From: a bacterium
Lineage (GTDB): Bacteria; T1Sed10-126
Reading direction: 5' to 3'
Assembly (NCBI GenBank): GCA_003554945.1
Contig: PWHN01000113.1
Coordinates: 1 to 18,290 of the forward strand
Length of the DNA stretch: 18,290 nt
Below are positions 7,000-14,575 of this stretch, one piece after another; the first letter of the stretch is position 1, and every line of letters starts with the position of its first letter. The notes beneath the pieces were generated by a model. That model was not told where the DNA came from. It saw nothing but the letters and a program-made list of their open reading frames with translations, and ran no database searches. A program made the position numbers and the translations under genes.

Positions 7000-7872
7000 T
7001 TAGGTTGTATTGAGATTATTCAGGCCGGAGCAGGCGATGCCCAGGGGCGTTATCAGAATCGGGTTTGGAGGTTTGATGACGGTACGGTTTAGAACATCGG
7101 CGAAAATATCCTCCATCCCCTCAGGAATTACTGTGCCCCCAACAAGATAAACTTCTTCGACTTCGGGATAGGCCGTTATCTCCGTCTGAACAATGCTCGC
7201 CATTTTTTCTACGACCGGCTGAACAATACCCCGATAAGCGGAGAATGATTCGTTAAGTTTGAACTTTTCCGCCTGGTCATAAGTAAGACCACGGTTGCCG
7301 GCGATAGTCAATGTAAGGTGATGACCGCCGGTCGGTTCGTCGGCCGAGTGAACTATTTCACCTTTTTTCATAACCGAAATACCGGTAGTTCCACCACCAA
7401 TATCGACTATTATTCCCTTCTCTATTTCAAGTGCAGCGGCGGCTGCCGTCGGTTCGTCGGTTTCAGCAATTATTTCAAATTGACAGTCTTTAACAACGTT
7501 CGACTCCACCCAGGCCTCAGTCCCGGGGGGATAGCCAACAGCAGCATAATCAAGGCTAACCCCCTCGCCTAATTTTTGCTCGAACTCATTTTTAAATTGC
7601 ATGACTTTCTGGCGAGCGCCGTTGTAATCAAGTACGATTCCGTCACGGACGGACTCGTCCCAACAGAAACCGGCCAGCACAGGCTGAGCGGCCGAATCGA
7701 GCACGATAACCTGAATGTTAGAAGTGCCAAGATCAACACCGGCGACCAGGGGCGGTTCAAAGTTCTCCACCAGGTCACCCGTTTTTTGCAGCTGGCTGGT
7801 AAATTCCAGACGTTCGCGAACGGCTTCAAAAGTAAGCTCGTCCGCCGGTCTATCATCGACTTTCACAACCAA
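7000..7872 (-). CDS. eutJ: EutJ-like actin-fold ATPase/chaperone of microcompartments
   Basis: 290-residue protein of the DnaK/actin-like ATPase fold, as in EutJ of ethanolamine microcompartments (about 280 residues), which is thought to help assembly or cofactor handling of lumen enzymes. Visible nucleotide-binding motifs: phosphate-1 loop VAGVDLGTSNIQVIVLD (43-59), DEPTAAAAAL (about 139-148), phosphate-2 loop IIVDIGGGTTGISV (155-168), and YLVGGTVIPEG near the end. No peptide-binding DnaK C-terminal domain is present. The first start in frame is TTG at 7872; the nearest GGAG is 12 nt upstream, so initiation may be weak. It follows the CapA-like gene by only 35 nt, so it can be transcribed from the polysaccharide operon, while 500 bp of repeats separate it from the shell gene. 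Confidence 0.9.
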   Translation of the reverse strand: MVVKVDDRPADELTFEAVRERLEFTSQLQKTGDLVENFEPPLVAGVDLGTSNIQVIVLDSAAQPVLAGFCWDESVRDGIVLDYNGARQKVMQFKNEFEQKLGEGVSLDYAAVGYPPGTEAWVESNVVKDCQFEIIAETDEPTAAAAALEIEKGIIVDIGGGTTGISVMKKGEIVHSADEPTGGHHLTLTIAGNRGLTYDQAEKFKLNESFSAYRGIVQPVVEKMASIVQTEITAYPEVEEVYLVGGTVIPEGMEDIFADVLNRTVIKPPNPILITPLGIACSGLNNLNTT

Positions 7873-7907
7873 GACAACTCACTGCTCCTTTCAATGCAGG
7901 TAACTGC

Positions 7908-9020
7908 TTAGTGCCGCCGGCCGGGGTTTGAGCCCGTGAGGGTGACAGGGTCTTCATAAACCATATTAATTTCCGTATCATCCCAGGCCTCATATCTTTT
8001 TTCATCGTAAGCTAAATAATATCTTAACTCGGCAAAATTTTGGAACGTTTTTACAACTTGAGTGCGATAATTTACCTGGTAATTATTAACGTTGATAAGA
8101 TGATAGCCGGCAATTTCCACACCAGCGTCCGACAATTTTACCCGGGGGATTAAGCCGTATTGGACGTTATCGGTCAGGGTGGTAAAAAAGTAGTTACCAA
8201 GACTATAAAAGATAACCCCGTCCCCATACCTCTCCACGGGCTGTAGAACGTGCGGATGATGGCCAAAGACTACGTCTGCCCCGGCATCAATGGAAGCCCG
8301 TCCTAAATCTTTTTGATACTGGCGGGGCAGTTTGTAAAGCTCCCGGCCCCAGTGAAAAGAAACGATCACATGATCGGCGACAGAAGCCGCATCAGCAACC
8401 TGCTGCCGGACCCTATCTTTTTCGCCGAAAGCTGTCCCCGCTGTTTTTTCCGTAGCCCAAAAATCGGAGGGATAGGTGTTGGAAAAGGCAAGAAAGGCCA
8501 GTTTGCGACCCTTGCGTTCAAAAAATACAGGGCGTTCGGCGAGGGCACGATTGGGGCCGGCGCCGGCGTATTTTATTCCGGAATGGTCCAACCAGCTTAC
8601 GGTGGAAAAGAGTCCCTCTACCCCATAATCCAGTATATGGTTGTTGGCCAGGCTAACACCATCGACGCCCAGTTCTTTCAACAGAGGTAAAGTCAGGTCG
8701 GGTTTCTGCTTCAAGTGGTGCTGTTTATCGAGCCATTTGTCGGCGTCTTCTACTATGGGCGCCTCGAGGTTAACCAATTTTAAATCGACGGGATCCAGCT
8801 CCGAAATGACATCCTCGACCAGGTAAGACGCTCCGTGGGTATCGACCAGATCGGCGACGCGGTCGTCAAAAAAGACGTCGCCGGCCATCAATACGCTCAA
8901 GGGCTCAGCTCCGGCGACGAGCTCCTCCTCGATCTCATCGGCCTGGTGAAGAAGGTAAACAGAAAAAGCCAGAGCAAAGAGCAGCAGACCAACAAGGAGA
9001 TAGCCGGAGCGGCGGTTCAT
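7908..9020 (-). CDS. CapA/PgsA-like poly-gamma-glutamate capsule-type protein (membrane-anchored metallophosphatase fold)
   Basis: 370 residues. An N-terminal anchor (6-24) is followed by an outside-facing domain of the CapA family, a calcineurin-like fold. Conserved blocks: MAGDVFFDD (45-53), LVNLEAPI (82-89), SLANNHILDYG (123-133), SFHWGREL (221-228), FGHHPHVLQPVE (252-263) and FYSLGNYFF (271-279). In Bacillus, CapA/PgsA is needed for poly-gamma-glutamate export, but many homologues sit in unrelated polysaccharide loci, and no CapB/CapC partners are seen here. The ATG overlaps the stop of the preceding glycosyltransferase gene (ATGA), so the two are translationally coupled. The family is clear; its role here is inferred from the operon. 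Confidence 0.9.
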   Translation of the reverse strand: MNRRSGYLLVGLLLFALAFSVYLLHQADEIEEELVAGAEPLSVLMAGDVFFDDRVADLVDTHGASYLVEDVISELDPVDLKLVNLEAPIVEDADKWLDKQHHLKQKPDLTLPLLKELGVDGVSLANNHILDYGVEGLFSTVSWLDHSGIKYAGAGPNRALAERPVFFERKGRKLAFLAFSNTYPSDFWATEKTAGTAFGEKDRVRQQVADAASVADHVIVSFHWGRELYKLPRQYQKDLGRASIDAGADVVFGHHPHVLQPVERYGDGVIFYSLGNYFFTTLTDNVQYGLIPRVKLSDAGVEIAGYHLINVNNYQVNYRTQVVKTFQNFAELRYYLAYDEKRYEAWDDTEINMVYEDPVTLTGSNPGRRH

Positions 9021-10069
9021 TTTTGATCACGCTGTCTGTCGGGAAGCTGGCTGCTATATTCGAGCAGAACAATGATGGCAAAAACAGCGCCCCCATGAAG
9101 TAAAAGCAAAAGTGCGTCAGCGAGGTTAACCCGGGTAAGGAATACGGCAAGGATACCGACTGTGAAGGCGACGAGATAAATAATAAGGACGGCGGCACGC
9201 CGGCTGAGACCAAGTTCAACCAGCCGGTGAGAGAAGTGGCGGTTGTCGGCTTCCCAGACCGGACGGCCTTCAAGAATACGAATTATCATAACTGAAGCGG
9301 TATCAAAGAGAGGAACGGAGAAAATTAAAATCGGTGTAATTATGGGCAGGTGCTGAAGACGGGAGTATTGCAAATAATGGGCGGAAACTGCAAGAGAACC
9401 GAGAAAAAAACCGATAAAACCACTGCCGGCATCGCCTAAAAATAGTTCCGAGGGATCAAAATTAAAACGAAGGAAAGCAAGCAGAGAACCAACTAAGACA
9501 GAGGTCATGACGGCAGTATGACCGTCCTGCTGACGAAAAGCAATCATACTGAAAATCAAGGCACAAATAGCAGCAACGCCGCTGGTCAGACCGTCCATGT
9601 TATCAAGCATGTTAAAGCTGTTGGTAATACCGACAATCCAGATTATCGTAAGCAGGTAGGTTATTATATTTTCACCCAAAAATAGATCGATGGAGACGCC
9701 GTGAATTACAACAATCAGGGCCGCTCCAATCTGGACAATAAATTTAGGGGCGGGAGAAATTTCCTTAAAATCATCTACAAGACCCATAACGAATATAAGT
9801 GTTGAGCCAAGGAAAATGCCCTGCAATTCAAGTGACCAGGGAACAATCCCCTGATAGGCGGTCAGGCCAAGCGTCAACCAGACGGAGACAAAAACGGCCA
9901 GACCACCAAGCAGCGGCGTCGCTTCTTCATGCGCTTTGTGACCGCCGGGAACGTCGAGCAGTCCCAGATGGCGGGATAAAAATTTACAGAGCGGCACCAT
10001 TAAGTAACACAATCCGAAACTGAACAGACTTAAGAGAAAGAACAACCAGCCGTTTAAGGGCACATTCAC
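9017..10069 (-). CDS. WecA/MraY-like undecaprenyl-phosphate sugar-1-phosphate transferase (glycosyltransferase 4 family)
   Basis: Polytopic membrane enzyme of 350 residues that moves a HexNAc-1-phosphate from a UDP-sugar to a polyprenyl phosphate, starting a polysaccharide repeat unit. Family motifs: the Mg2+-binding GLVDDFKE (97-104), NSFNMLDNMDGL (150-161), ELFLGDAGSGFIG (208-220) and the basic DNRHFSHRL cytosolic loop, which in WecA-type enzymes helps bind UDP-HexNAc. About ten hydrophobic segments are visible. The GTG start overlaps the stop of the dehydrogenase (GTGA). MraY proper is normally in a cell-division cluster and lacks this context, so a WecA/TagO-like role in surface glycan or teichoic-type polymers is preferred. 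Confidence 0.93.
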   Translation of the reverse strand: MNVPLNGWLFFLLSLFSFGLCYLMVPLCKFLSRHLGLLDVPGGHKAHEEATPLLGGLAVFVSVWLTLGLTAYQGIVPWSLELQGIFLGSTLIFVMGLVDDFKEISPAPKFIVQIGAALIVVIHGVSIDLFLGENIITYLLTIIWIVGITNSFNMLDNMDGLTSGVAAICALIFSMIAFRQQDGHTAVMTSVLVGSLLAFLRFNFDPSELFLGDAGSGFIGFFLGSLAVSAHYLQYSRLQHLPIITPILIFSVPLFDTASVMIIRILEGRPVWEADNRHFSHRLVELGLSRRAAVLIIYLVAFTVGILAVFLTRVNLADALLLLLHGGAVFAIIVLLEYSSQLPDRQRDQK

Positions 10070-11370
10070 AGGTGAATCAGCTCCAGATCAGCGGGGATTT
10101 CAAAACCGGCCAGACCGTTGCGGGTATCGATAAGCAGGCTGAACTTAGGGAGTAAGTTATGCCAATCAAAATCGTCGTGGTCGGTAATAATAACGCCGGC
10201 GTCATACTCGTCAGCGATTATTTCAGACTGTTTTTTGGTAGATATTTCCTGTTCAGCGACCTCAAACTGATCGACGTAAGGGTCACAGTATTCAACCTGC
10301 GCCCCGGCGTCAAGTAACTGCTCGATAACATTAAAAGCCGGTGATTCGCGGGTGTCGGATACGCCCGGTTTATAAGCAACACCAAAGATACAGATGCGGG
10401 AGCCATTAACGCTTTTTTTAAACTTGTTCAGACCTTCGGTAATTTTCTTAAAAACATGTCCCGGCATGCCACGATTAATTTCATCAGCGAGCTCTATGAA
10501 GCGGGTTGTCGCATCCTCAAGGTTGGCGCGCCAGGACAAGAAAAGCGGATCAACCGGAATACAGTGCCCCCCCAGTCCGGGCCCGGGGTAAAAGGGCATA
10601 AAACCAAACGGTTTGGTGGCGGCAGCATGAATTACCTCCCAGACATTTATGCCCAGACGATCGCAGATAAGCGCCATTTCGTTAGCGAGACCAATATTTA
10701 TGCTGCGGAAAGTATTCTCCAGCAGTTTTACCATTTCCGCTTCGCGGGGCGAGGAAACGGTAACTACCCGGTCGGCGACCTGGCTGTAGATAAGTTCGGC
10801 AACGCGGGCGGCTTCCTCCGAATAACCACCAATTACCTTGGGTGTGTTGCGGATACCAAACTGCTCGTTACCGGGGTCAATTCGTTCCGGCGAAAAAGCC
10901 AGCAGGAGATCGTCTTCGAGATTCCAGCCTTGTTTTTCAAAAGCTTCAGCGACGACCTCCTCGGTCGTGCCCGGATAAGTTGTACTTTCCAGAATAACGA
11001 GACCGGGCGGCGTAAAATTTTCAGTTATTGTCTCAACGCTGGCTAAAATATAGGATATATCGGGATCGCGTGATTTGCGCAGTGGAGTCGGGACACAGAT
11101 ATGCAGGGTGTCGACGGCCTCCATTCGGCTCATATCGGTTGTTGCTTCCAGATGACCGCTGCCGTTGAATCGCTGTAGTTCCTCCGAATCAACGTCAGAG
11201 ACGGGAGATTGACCGGAGTTTATCTGCTCAACCCGTTCAGAATCAACGTCAAAACCAAGCACCTGAAACCCTTCTCGGGCAAAAGCGACGGCCAGCGGCA
11301 GACCGACGTAACCAAGACCAATTACTCCAACTCGCAACTGCTGTTCGTTAACTTTAGTTTTCCAGTTCAT
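10066..11370 (-). CDS. UDP-N-acetyl-hexosamine 6-dehydrogenase, WbpA/WecC type
   Basis: NAD-dependent four-electron oxidation of a UDP-HexNAc to its uronic acid. 434 residues: Rossmann motif GVIGLGYVGLPLA (15-27), VPTPLRKSRDPD (93-104), the substrate-binding helix LLENTFRSINIGLANEMA (216-233), catalytic C270 in GPGLGGHCIPVDP, and the C-terminal AYKPGVSDTRESPA. The ATKPFGFMPFYPGPG stretch before the active cysteine is typical of WbpA/WecC-like enzymes rather than UDP-glucose dehydrogenase. Next to a WbpP-like 4-epimerase gene, the likely product is UDP-GlcNAc or UDP-GalNAc uronic acid. Coupled to its neighbours by 4-nt overlaps on both sides; GAGGAG precedes the ATG. Confidence 0.94.
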   Translation of the reverse strand: MNWKTKVNEQQLRVGVIGLGYVGLPLAVAFAREGFQVLGFDVDSERVEQINSGQSPVSDVDSEELQRFNGSGHLEATTDMSRMEAVDTLHICVPTPLRKSRDPDISYILASVETITENFTPPGLVILESTTYPGTTEEVVAEAFEKQGWNLEDDLLLAFSPERIDPGNEQFGIRNTPKVIGGYSEEAARVAELIYSQVADRVVTVSSPREAEMVKLLENTFRSINIGLANEMALICDRLGINVWEVIHAAATKPFGFMPFYPGPGLGGHCIPVDPLFLSWRANLEDATTRFIELADEINRGMPGHVFKKITEGLNKFKKSVNGSRICIFGVAYKPGVSDTRESPAFNVIEQLLDAGAQVEYCDPYVDQFEVAEQEISTKKQSEIIADEYDAGVIITDHDDFDWHNLLPKFSLLIDTRNGLAGFEIPADLELIHL

Positions 11371-12341
11371 ATTAACTCCTCATTTGAACGAAAATAATCA
11401 ATTACTCTATCCAGAATAGCACTGGTGTCGTTTTCCGGTTTAAAACCAGTATATTCGTTAATTTTTGAGATATCGGGAGCGCGATGAATCATATCTTCAA
11501 AGCCCTCCTCGTAAGCCTCTTCATAAGGGATGTATTTTATTTCAGAATCACTGCCAACTTTTTTCTTAATTGTTTCGGCCAGTCGCTTGATACTTATCCG
11601 TTTCTCGCCACCAACGTTGAATACCTGGCCAAAGCAGTCGTCATTTTCCATCAAGGCCAGGATGGCACTGACCGCGTCTTTAACATCCATAAAGGCGCGA
11701 GTCTGCTCACCGGTGCCATGCACGGTCAAATCACGCCCGAGGAGGGCCTGTTTCACAAAACGGGGAATAACCATACCATAGCGACCCGTCTGCCGCGGGC
11801 CGACGGTGTTAAAAAATCTGCCAATAACCACGGGGAGCCGTTTTTCACGCCAGAAAGCGAGAGCTAAAAATTCGTCCAGCGCTTTTGTGCAGCTGTAGCT
11901 CCAGCGGGAAATAGTCGTGGAACCGAGTACTCGGTCGTCATCTTCCCGGAAGGGGACGTTTTCATTTTTACCATAAACTTCAGAGGTGGAAGCTAAAAAG
12001 ACAGGTTTCTTGTCCTGGTTGGCGGCGTGCAGGATGTTTTCAGTACCCTGGACATTAACTTCAATTGACTCAAGCGGGTTATCAATAATAAATTTCACGC
12101 CGACAGCGGCAGCCAGATGAAAAATACGATCAGAGTCAGCAACCGCCCGGCGCACCACCGCCTCATCAAGTATAGTATCCAGACGTAATTCGAAATCATC
12201 GCGTCCCTGCAGATGGGATACGTTTTCAAGCCGACCCGTGGAAAGATTGTCAAGGACGATCACCTCGTCCCCTTTTTCCAGTAAACGCTCAGCCAAATGT
12301 GAACCAATAAAACCGGCTCCACCGGTAACAAGACTTTTCAT
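11367..12341 (-). CDS. NAD-dependent nucleotide-sugar epimerase/dehydratase (extended SDR)
   Basis: 324 residues with the ATG start at 12341, which has GGGTGA 6 nt upstream; a GTG 9 nt earlier lacks a ribosome site. Extended SDR pattern: TGGAGFIGSH (6-15), DNLSTGR (31-37), HLAAAVGV (75-82), ASTSEVYG (117-124), catalytic Y149-xxx-K153 in SYSCTK, and RFFNTVGPRQTGRYG. These features are common to UDP-glucose 4-epimerases, UDP-xylose synthases and dTDP/GDP-sugar dehydratases, so the sugar cannot be fixed. First gene of the overlapping four-gene chain, with its own promoter and a hairpin leader. ATGA overlap with the dehydrogenase. Confidence 0.9.
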   Translation of the reverse strand: MKSLVTGGAGFIGSHLAERLLEKGDEVIVLDNLSTGRLENVSHLQGRDDFELRLDTILDEAVVRRAVADSDRIFHLAAAVGVKFIIDNPLESIEVNVQGTENILHAANQDKKPVFLASTSEVYGKNENVPFREDDDRVLGSTTISRWSYSCTKALDEFLALAFWREKRLPVVIGRFFNTVGPRQTGRYGMVIPRFVKQALLGRDLTVHGTGEQTRAFMDVKDAVSAILALMENDDCFGQVFNVGGEKRISIKRLAETIKKKVGSDSEIKYIPYEEAYEEGFEDMIHRAPDISKINEYTGFKPENDTSAILDRVIDYFRSNEELI

Positions 12342-12370
12342 TAATTTCACCCGTTATAGATATTTTAGCC

Positions 12371-12409
12371 CGGATAATGCCCGACAGCATAACTGTCGTG
12401 CATTATCCG
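12371..12409 (-). promoter_or_regulatory. 16-bp leader hairpin upstream of epimerase gene
   Basis: CGGATAATGC-C-CGACAG (12371-12387) pairs with CTGTCG-T-GCATTATCCG (12393-12409), one mismatch, 5-nt loop. It lies in the 5' leader about 30 nt before the ATG. No T-tract follows, so it is not a simple terminator. A competing short stem (TATCC / GGATA) can form just upstream on the RNA. It could stabilise the mRNA, control translation or be another dispersed palindrome. Confidence 0.6.
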
Positions 12410-12460
12410 TCCGAAGGATAGCCGTTTATAGGCTTCTTGTTGGGTATTAAACAAAATATT

Positions 12461-12489
12461 ATTATTGCAGTTATTTTCACAGACTGCAA
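12461..12489 (-). promoter_or_regulatory. candidate promoter with extended -10, overlapped by inverted repeat
   Basis: Minus strand TTGCAG (12484-12489), 17-nt spacer, AATAAT (12461-12466) preceded by TGC (extended -10). The promoter is overlapped by the inverted repeat TTGCAGT (12465-12471) / ACTGCAA (12483-12489), which could be an operator or a part of the neighbouring palindromic element. It would drive the epimerase-dehydrogenase-transferase-CapA-eutJ genes with a leader of about 110 nt. Confidence 0.5.
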
Positions 12490-12493
12490 CTTA

Positions 12494-12585
12494 CCAGTTG
12501 TTCTGTAAACGGCTGGGTTAACCCCGCCCATTTTACGAATGGGCGGCCCTTTGGGCGGCCTATGCATAGGGTTCATGCATAGGCC
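12494..12585. repeat. palindromic dispersed element, copy 1
   Basis: CCAGTTGTTCTGTAAACGGC leads into a 9-bp hairpin CCGCCCATT (12524-12532) / AATGGGCGG (12538-12546), a GGGCGGCC direct repeat, and an 11-bp hairpin GGCCTATGCAT (12557-12567) / ATGCATAGGCC (12575-12585). The first 55 bases match the reverse complement of 18211-18264 with few differences; the second hairpin has a wholly different sequence in the other copy. It lies just after the stop of the epimerase gene at 12594 and may also act as its transcript end. Confidence 0.75.
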
Positions 12586-12593
12586 GGGTTAGA

Positions 12594-13568
12594 TTAAACA
12601 GCCTGGCGAGCTATTTCGCTTTCCTGAATCCACTCCCATTGATTTTTCAATCCCTGCTTCAAATCTGTTTCTGGCGCCCAACCGGTTACGCTACTGATAC
12701 GTTCCGTATCGGCGGCGGTGTGGGGCACGTCACCTTTTCGCTCGCCATCATGTTCAAGCTGCAGTTCACGCCCGGTCACCTCTTCTATGATATCAAACAA
12801 TTCTTTCAGACTGATGCGCGTCCCGCCTCCCACATTGTAGGCGCGACCAAACGCCTCGGAGCGCAAAACCTCAAGGTTAGCGCTTACAGCGTCGCCGACA
12901 TAAGTAAAATCCCTGGTCTGGGAACCGTCGCCAAAGAGCGTTATAGGTTCATCGCGATAGAGCCAGGTTAAAAACCGGGTAAAAGCCATATCCGGACGCT
13001 GACGGGGGCCAAAGACGGTAAAATACCTTAAAGCAGCCACTGAGAGGCCAAAATTCTGTCCATAGAGCAGACCAAGATTTTCGGCCGCCAGCTTTGTCAC
13101 CCCGTAAGGACTGTAAGGTTTTTGACGCATAGTCTCAACCATGGGCAATTCATCTGGAATGCCGTAAACTGAGCTGCTGGAGGCGAGAATCAAGGGGATT
13201 TCGGGATTAATATTTTTTACGGCCTCCAGCAAAATTTGTGTGGATTTAACATTATCGGACAGGTAAATGTCAAATTCGTCACCCCAGCTCTCCCGCACGC
13301 CGGCCTGGGCGGCCTGGTGAAAAACAGCGTCCACTCGGGGAAGCAAGTCTTCATAATCGAGTTCAAGCATATTTTGCCGGATTAATTCAAACTCCTGCTG
13401 CTCCTCCAGACTGGCGAGATTTTCTTTCTTCAACCGGGTGTCGTAGTAATCGCTAAGACGGTCAACCCCAATCACCTGAGCACCTTCAAGAAGCAGACGT
13501 TCGGAGAGATGACTGCCGATAAAACCGGCGGCTCCAGTAACAAGAAAAGTTTTCCCTTTTAATTGCAT
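12594..13568 (-). CDS. UDP-sugar epimerase, UDP-glucuronate 4-epimerase-like (extended SDR)
   Basis: 324 residues from the ATG at 13568; an ATG 18 nt further upstream in frame has no ribosome site, while GGAGG lies upstream of the one chosen, whose A is shared with the preceding stop (TGATG). Motifs: TGAAGFIGSH (11-20), DRLSDYYD, HQAAQAGVR, ASSSSVYG, catalytic YGVTK, and RYFTVFGPRQRPDMAF, the last typical of UDP-glucuronate 4-epimerase relatives. The DYYD and GVRES segments also fit that subfamily. It belongs to a run of two coupled SDR genes, then the palindromic element and promoter before the third. Reaction beyond nucleotide-sugar epimerisation is inferred. Confidence 0.9.
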   Translation of the reverse strand: MQLKGKTFLVTGAAGFIGSHLSERLLLEGAQVIGVDRLSDYYDTRLKKENLASLEEQQEFELIRQNMLELDYEDLLPRVDAVFHQAAQAGVRESWGDEFDIYLSDNVKSTQILLEAVKNINPEIPLILASSSSVYGIPDELPMVETMRQKPYSPYGVTKLAAENLGLLYGQNFGLSVAALRYFTVFGPRQRPDMAFTRFLTWLYRDEPITLFGDGSQTRDFTYVGDAVSANLEVLRSEAFGRAYNVGGGTRISLKELFDIIEEVTGRELQLEHDGERKGDVPHTAADTERISSVTGWAPETDLKQGLKNQWEWIQESEIARQAV

Positions 13569-14521
13569 CAGTCGAGCTGCCTCCATTGATCGGGATTATT
13601 TTTATACCAGTGCACGGTCTTTTCCAGCCCTTCTTTAACAGTGTGTCCGGGACTGAAACCGGTGTCCTCTGCGAGCTGTTGATTGGCGCCGTAACTGCAA
13701 TCGACATCACCGGGTCGGGAGGGCTCATAGCGTGGTTCGATTTCAGAACCGGCAATGGATTTAATTAAATTGAGGAGCTGGTTAACTGTAGTCTTATCCT
13801 GGCGTGCGACGTTATAAACTTTTCCATTTTTGCCTTTTTCAGCTGCGACAAGGTTGGCTTCAACGACGTCTTTGACAAAAGTGAAATCGCGGCTCTGTTC
13901 ACCGTCGCCGTATATAACCGGCTGTTCCCCATTCAGCGTTGCAGTAATAAAAGCGGGAACAACGGCAGCATAATCAGAGGAAGGATCTTGATGGGGACCA
14001 AAGACATTGAAATATCGTAGGCCTACCGTCTCCAGCGGGAAATTAGAGGCAAAAACAGCACCGAAATACTCACAGCTTGCTTTGGAAGCAGCATAGGGTG
14101 ATTCCGGGGCGGGATGCATGTCTTCCGAACGAGGGAATCCGGGTTGATTGCCGTAAATTGAGCTGCTGGAGGCATAAACCACCCGGTCCACGCCGGCTTG
14201 AGCGGCGCAGGTAAAGAGGTTAACGGTGCCCATAAGTGTCGAATCAGTTGTTTCGACCGGTTTATTCATGGAAATGGGCACCGAAGGGGTGGCCGCCTGG
14301 TGAAATATTAGTTCGACGTCCTGAAGCGCTTCGTTCAGCAATTCAGGGTCGCGGACATCGCCTTCAATAAGCTCTATCTCAGCTTCCACCTGGCTGAGAT
14401 TTAGACGGCGACCGGTAGAAAAATCATCGAGGACTTTAACTTCGTAATCTTCAAGCAAACAACGTTTTACCAGGTTGGAACCGATAAAACCGGCTCCCCC
14501 GGTAACCATAACAGTTTTCAA
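13568..14521 (-). CDS. UDP-N-acetylglucosamine 4-epimerase-like, WbpP/Gne type (extended SDR)
   Basis: 317 residues. TGGAGFIGSN (7-16), DDFSTGRR, HQAATPSVPIS, ASSSSIYG, catalytic SPYAASK and RYFNVFGPHQDPSSDYAAVVP place it with WbpP-like 4-epimerases, which interconvert UDP-GlcNAc and UDP-GalNAc. Along with the WbpA-like dehydrogenase this suggests a route to UDP-GalNAc or its uronic acid. The start is TTG at 14521 with AAGGATG about 8 nt upstream; an in-frame ATG four codons in lacks the ribosome site. It lies 54 nt after the diguanylate cyclase gene, so likely co-transcribed, and shares one base with the next epimerase gene. Confidence 0.9.
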   Translation of the reverse strand: MKTVMVTGGAGFIGSNLVKRCLLEDYEVKVLDDFSTGRRLNLSQVEAEIELIEGDVRDPELLNEALQDVELIFHQAATPSVPISMNKPVETTDSTLMGTVNLFTCAAQAGVDRVVYASSSSIYGNQPGFPRSEDMHPAPESPYAASKASCEYFGAVFASNFPLETVGLRYFNVFGPHQDPSSDYAAVVPAFITATLNGEQPVIYGDGEQSRDFTFVKDVVEANLVAAEKGKNGKVYNVARQDKTTVNQLLNLIKSIAGSEIEPRYEPSRPGDVDCSYGANQQLAEDTGFSPGHTVKEGLEKTVHWYKNNPDQWRQLD

Positions 14522-14575
14522 TTACTTTCATCCTTTCATACTCTATATTTTCAGGAGATTCTGGATAATATTATT

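Noticed and set aside
12341-12454. c-di-GMP or other known riboswitch in the epimerase leader
   Set aside because: Hairpins are present but I could not match the conserved core of any riboswitch class I know; kept only as a structured leader.
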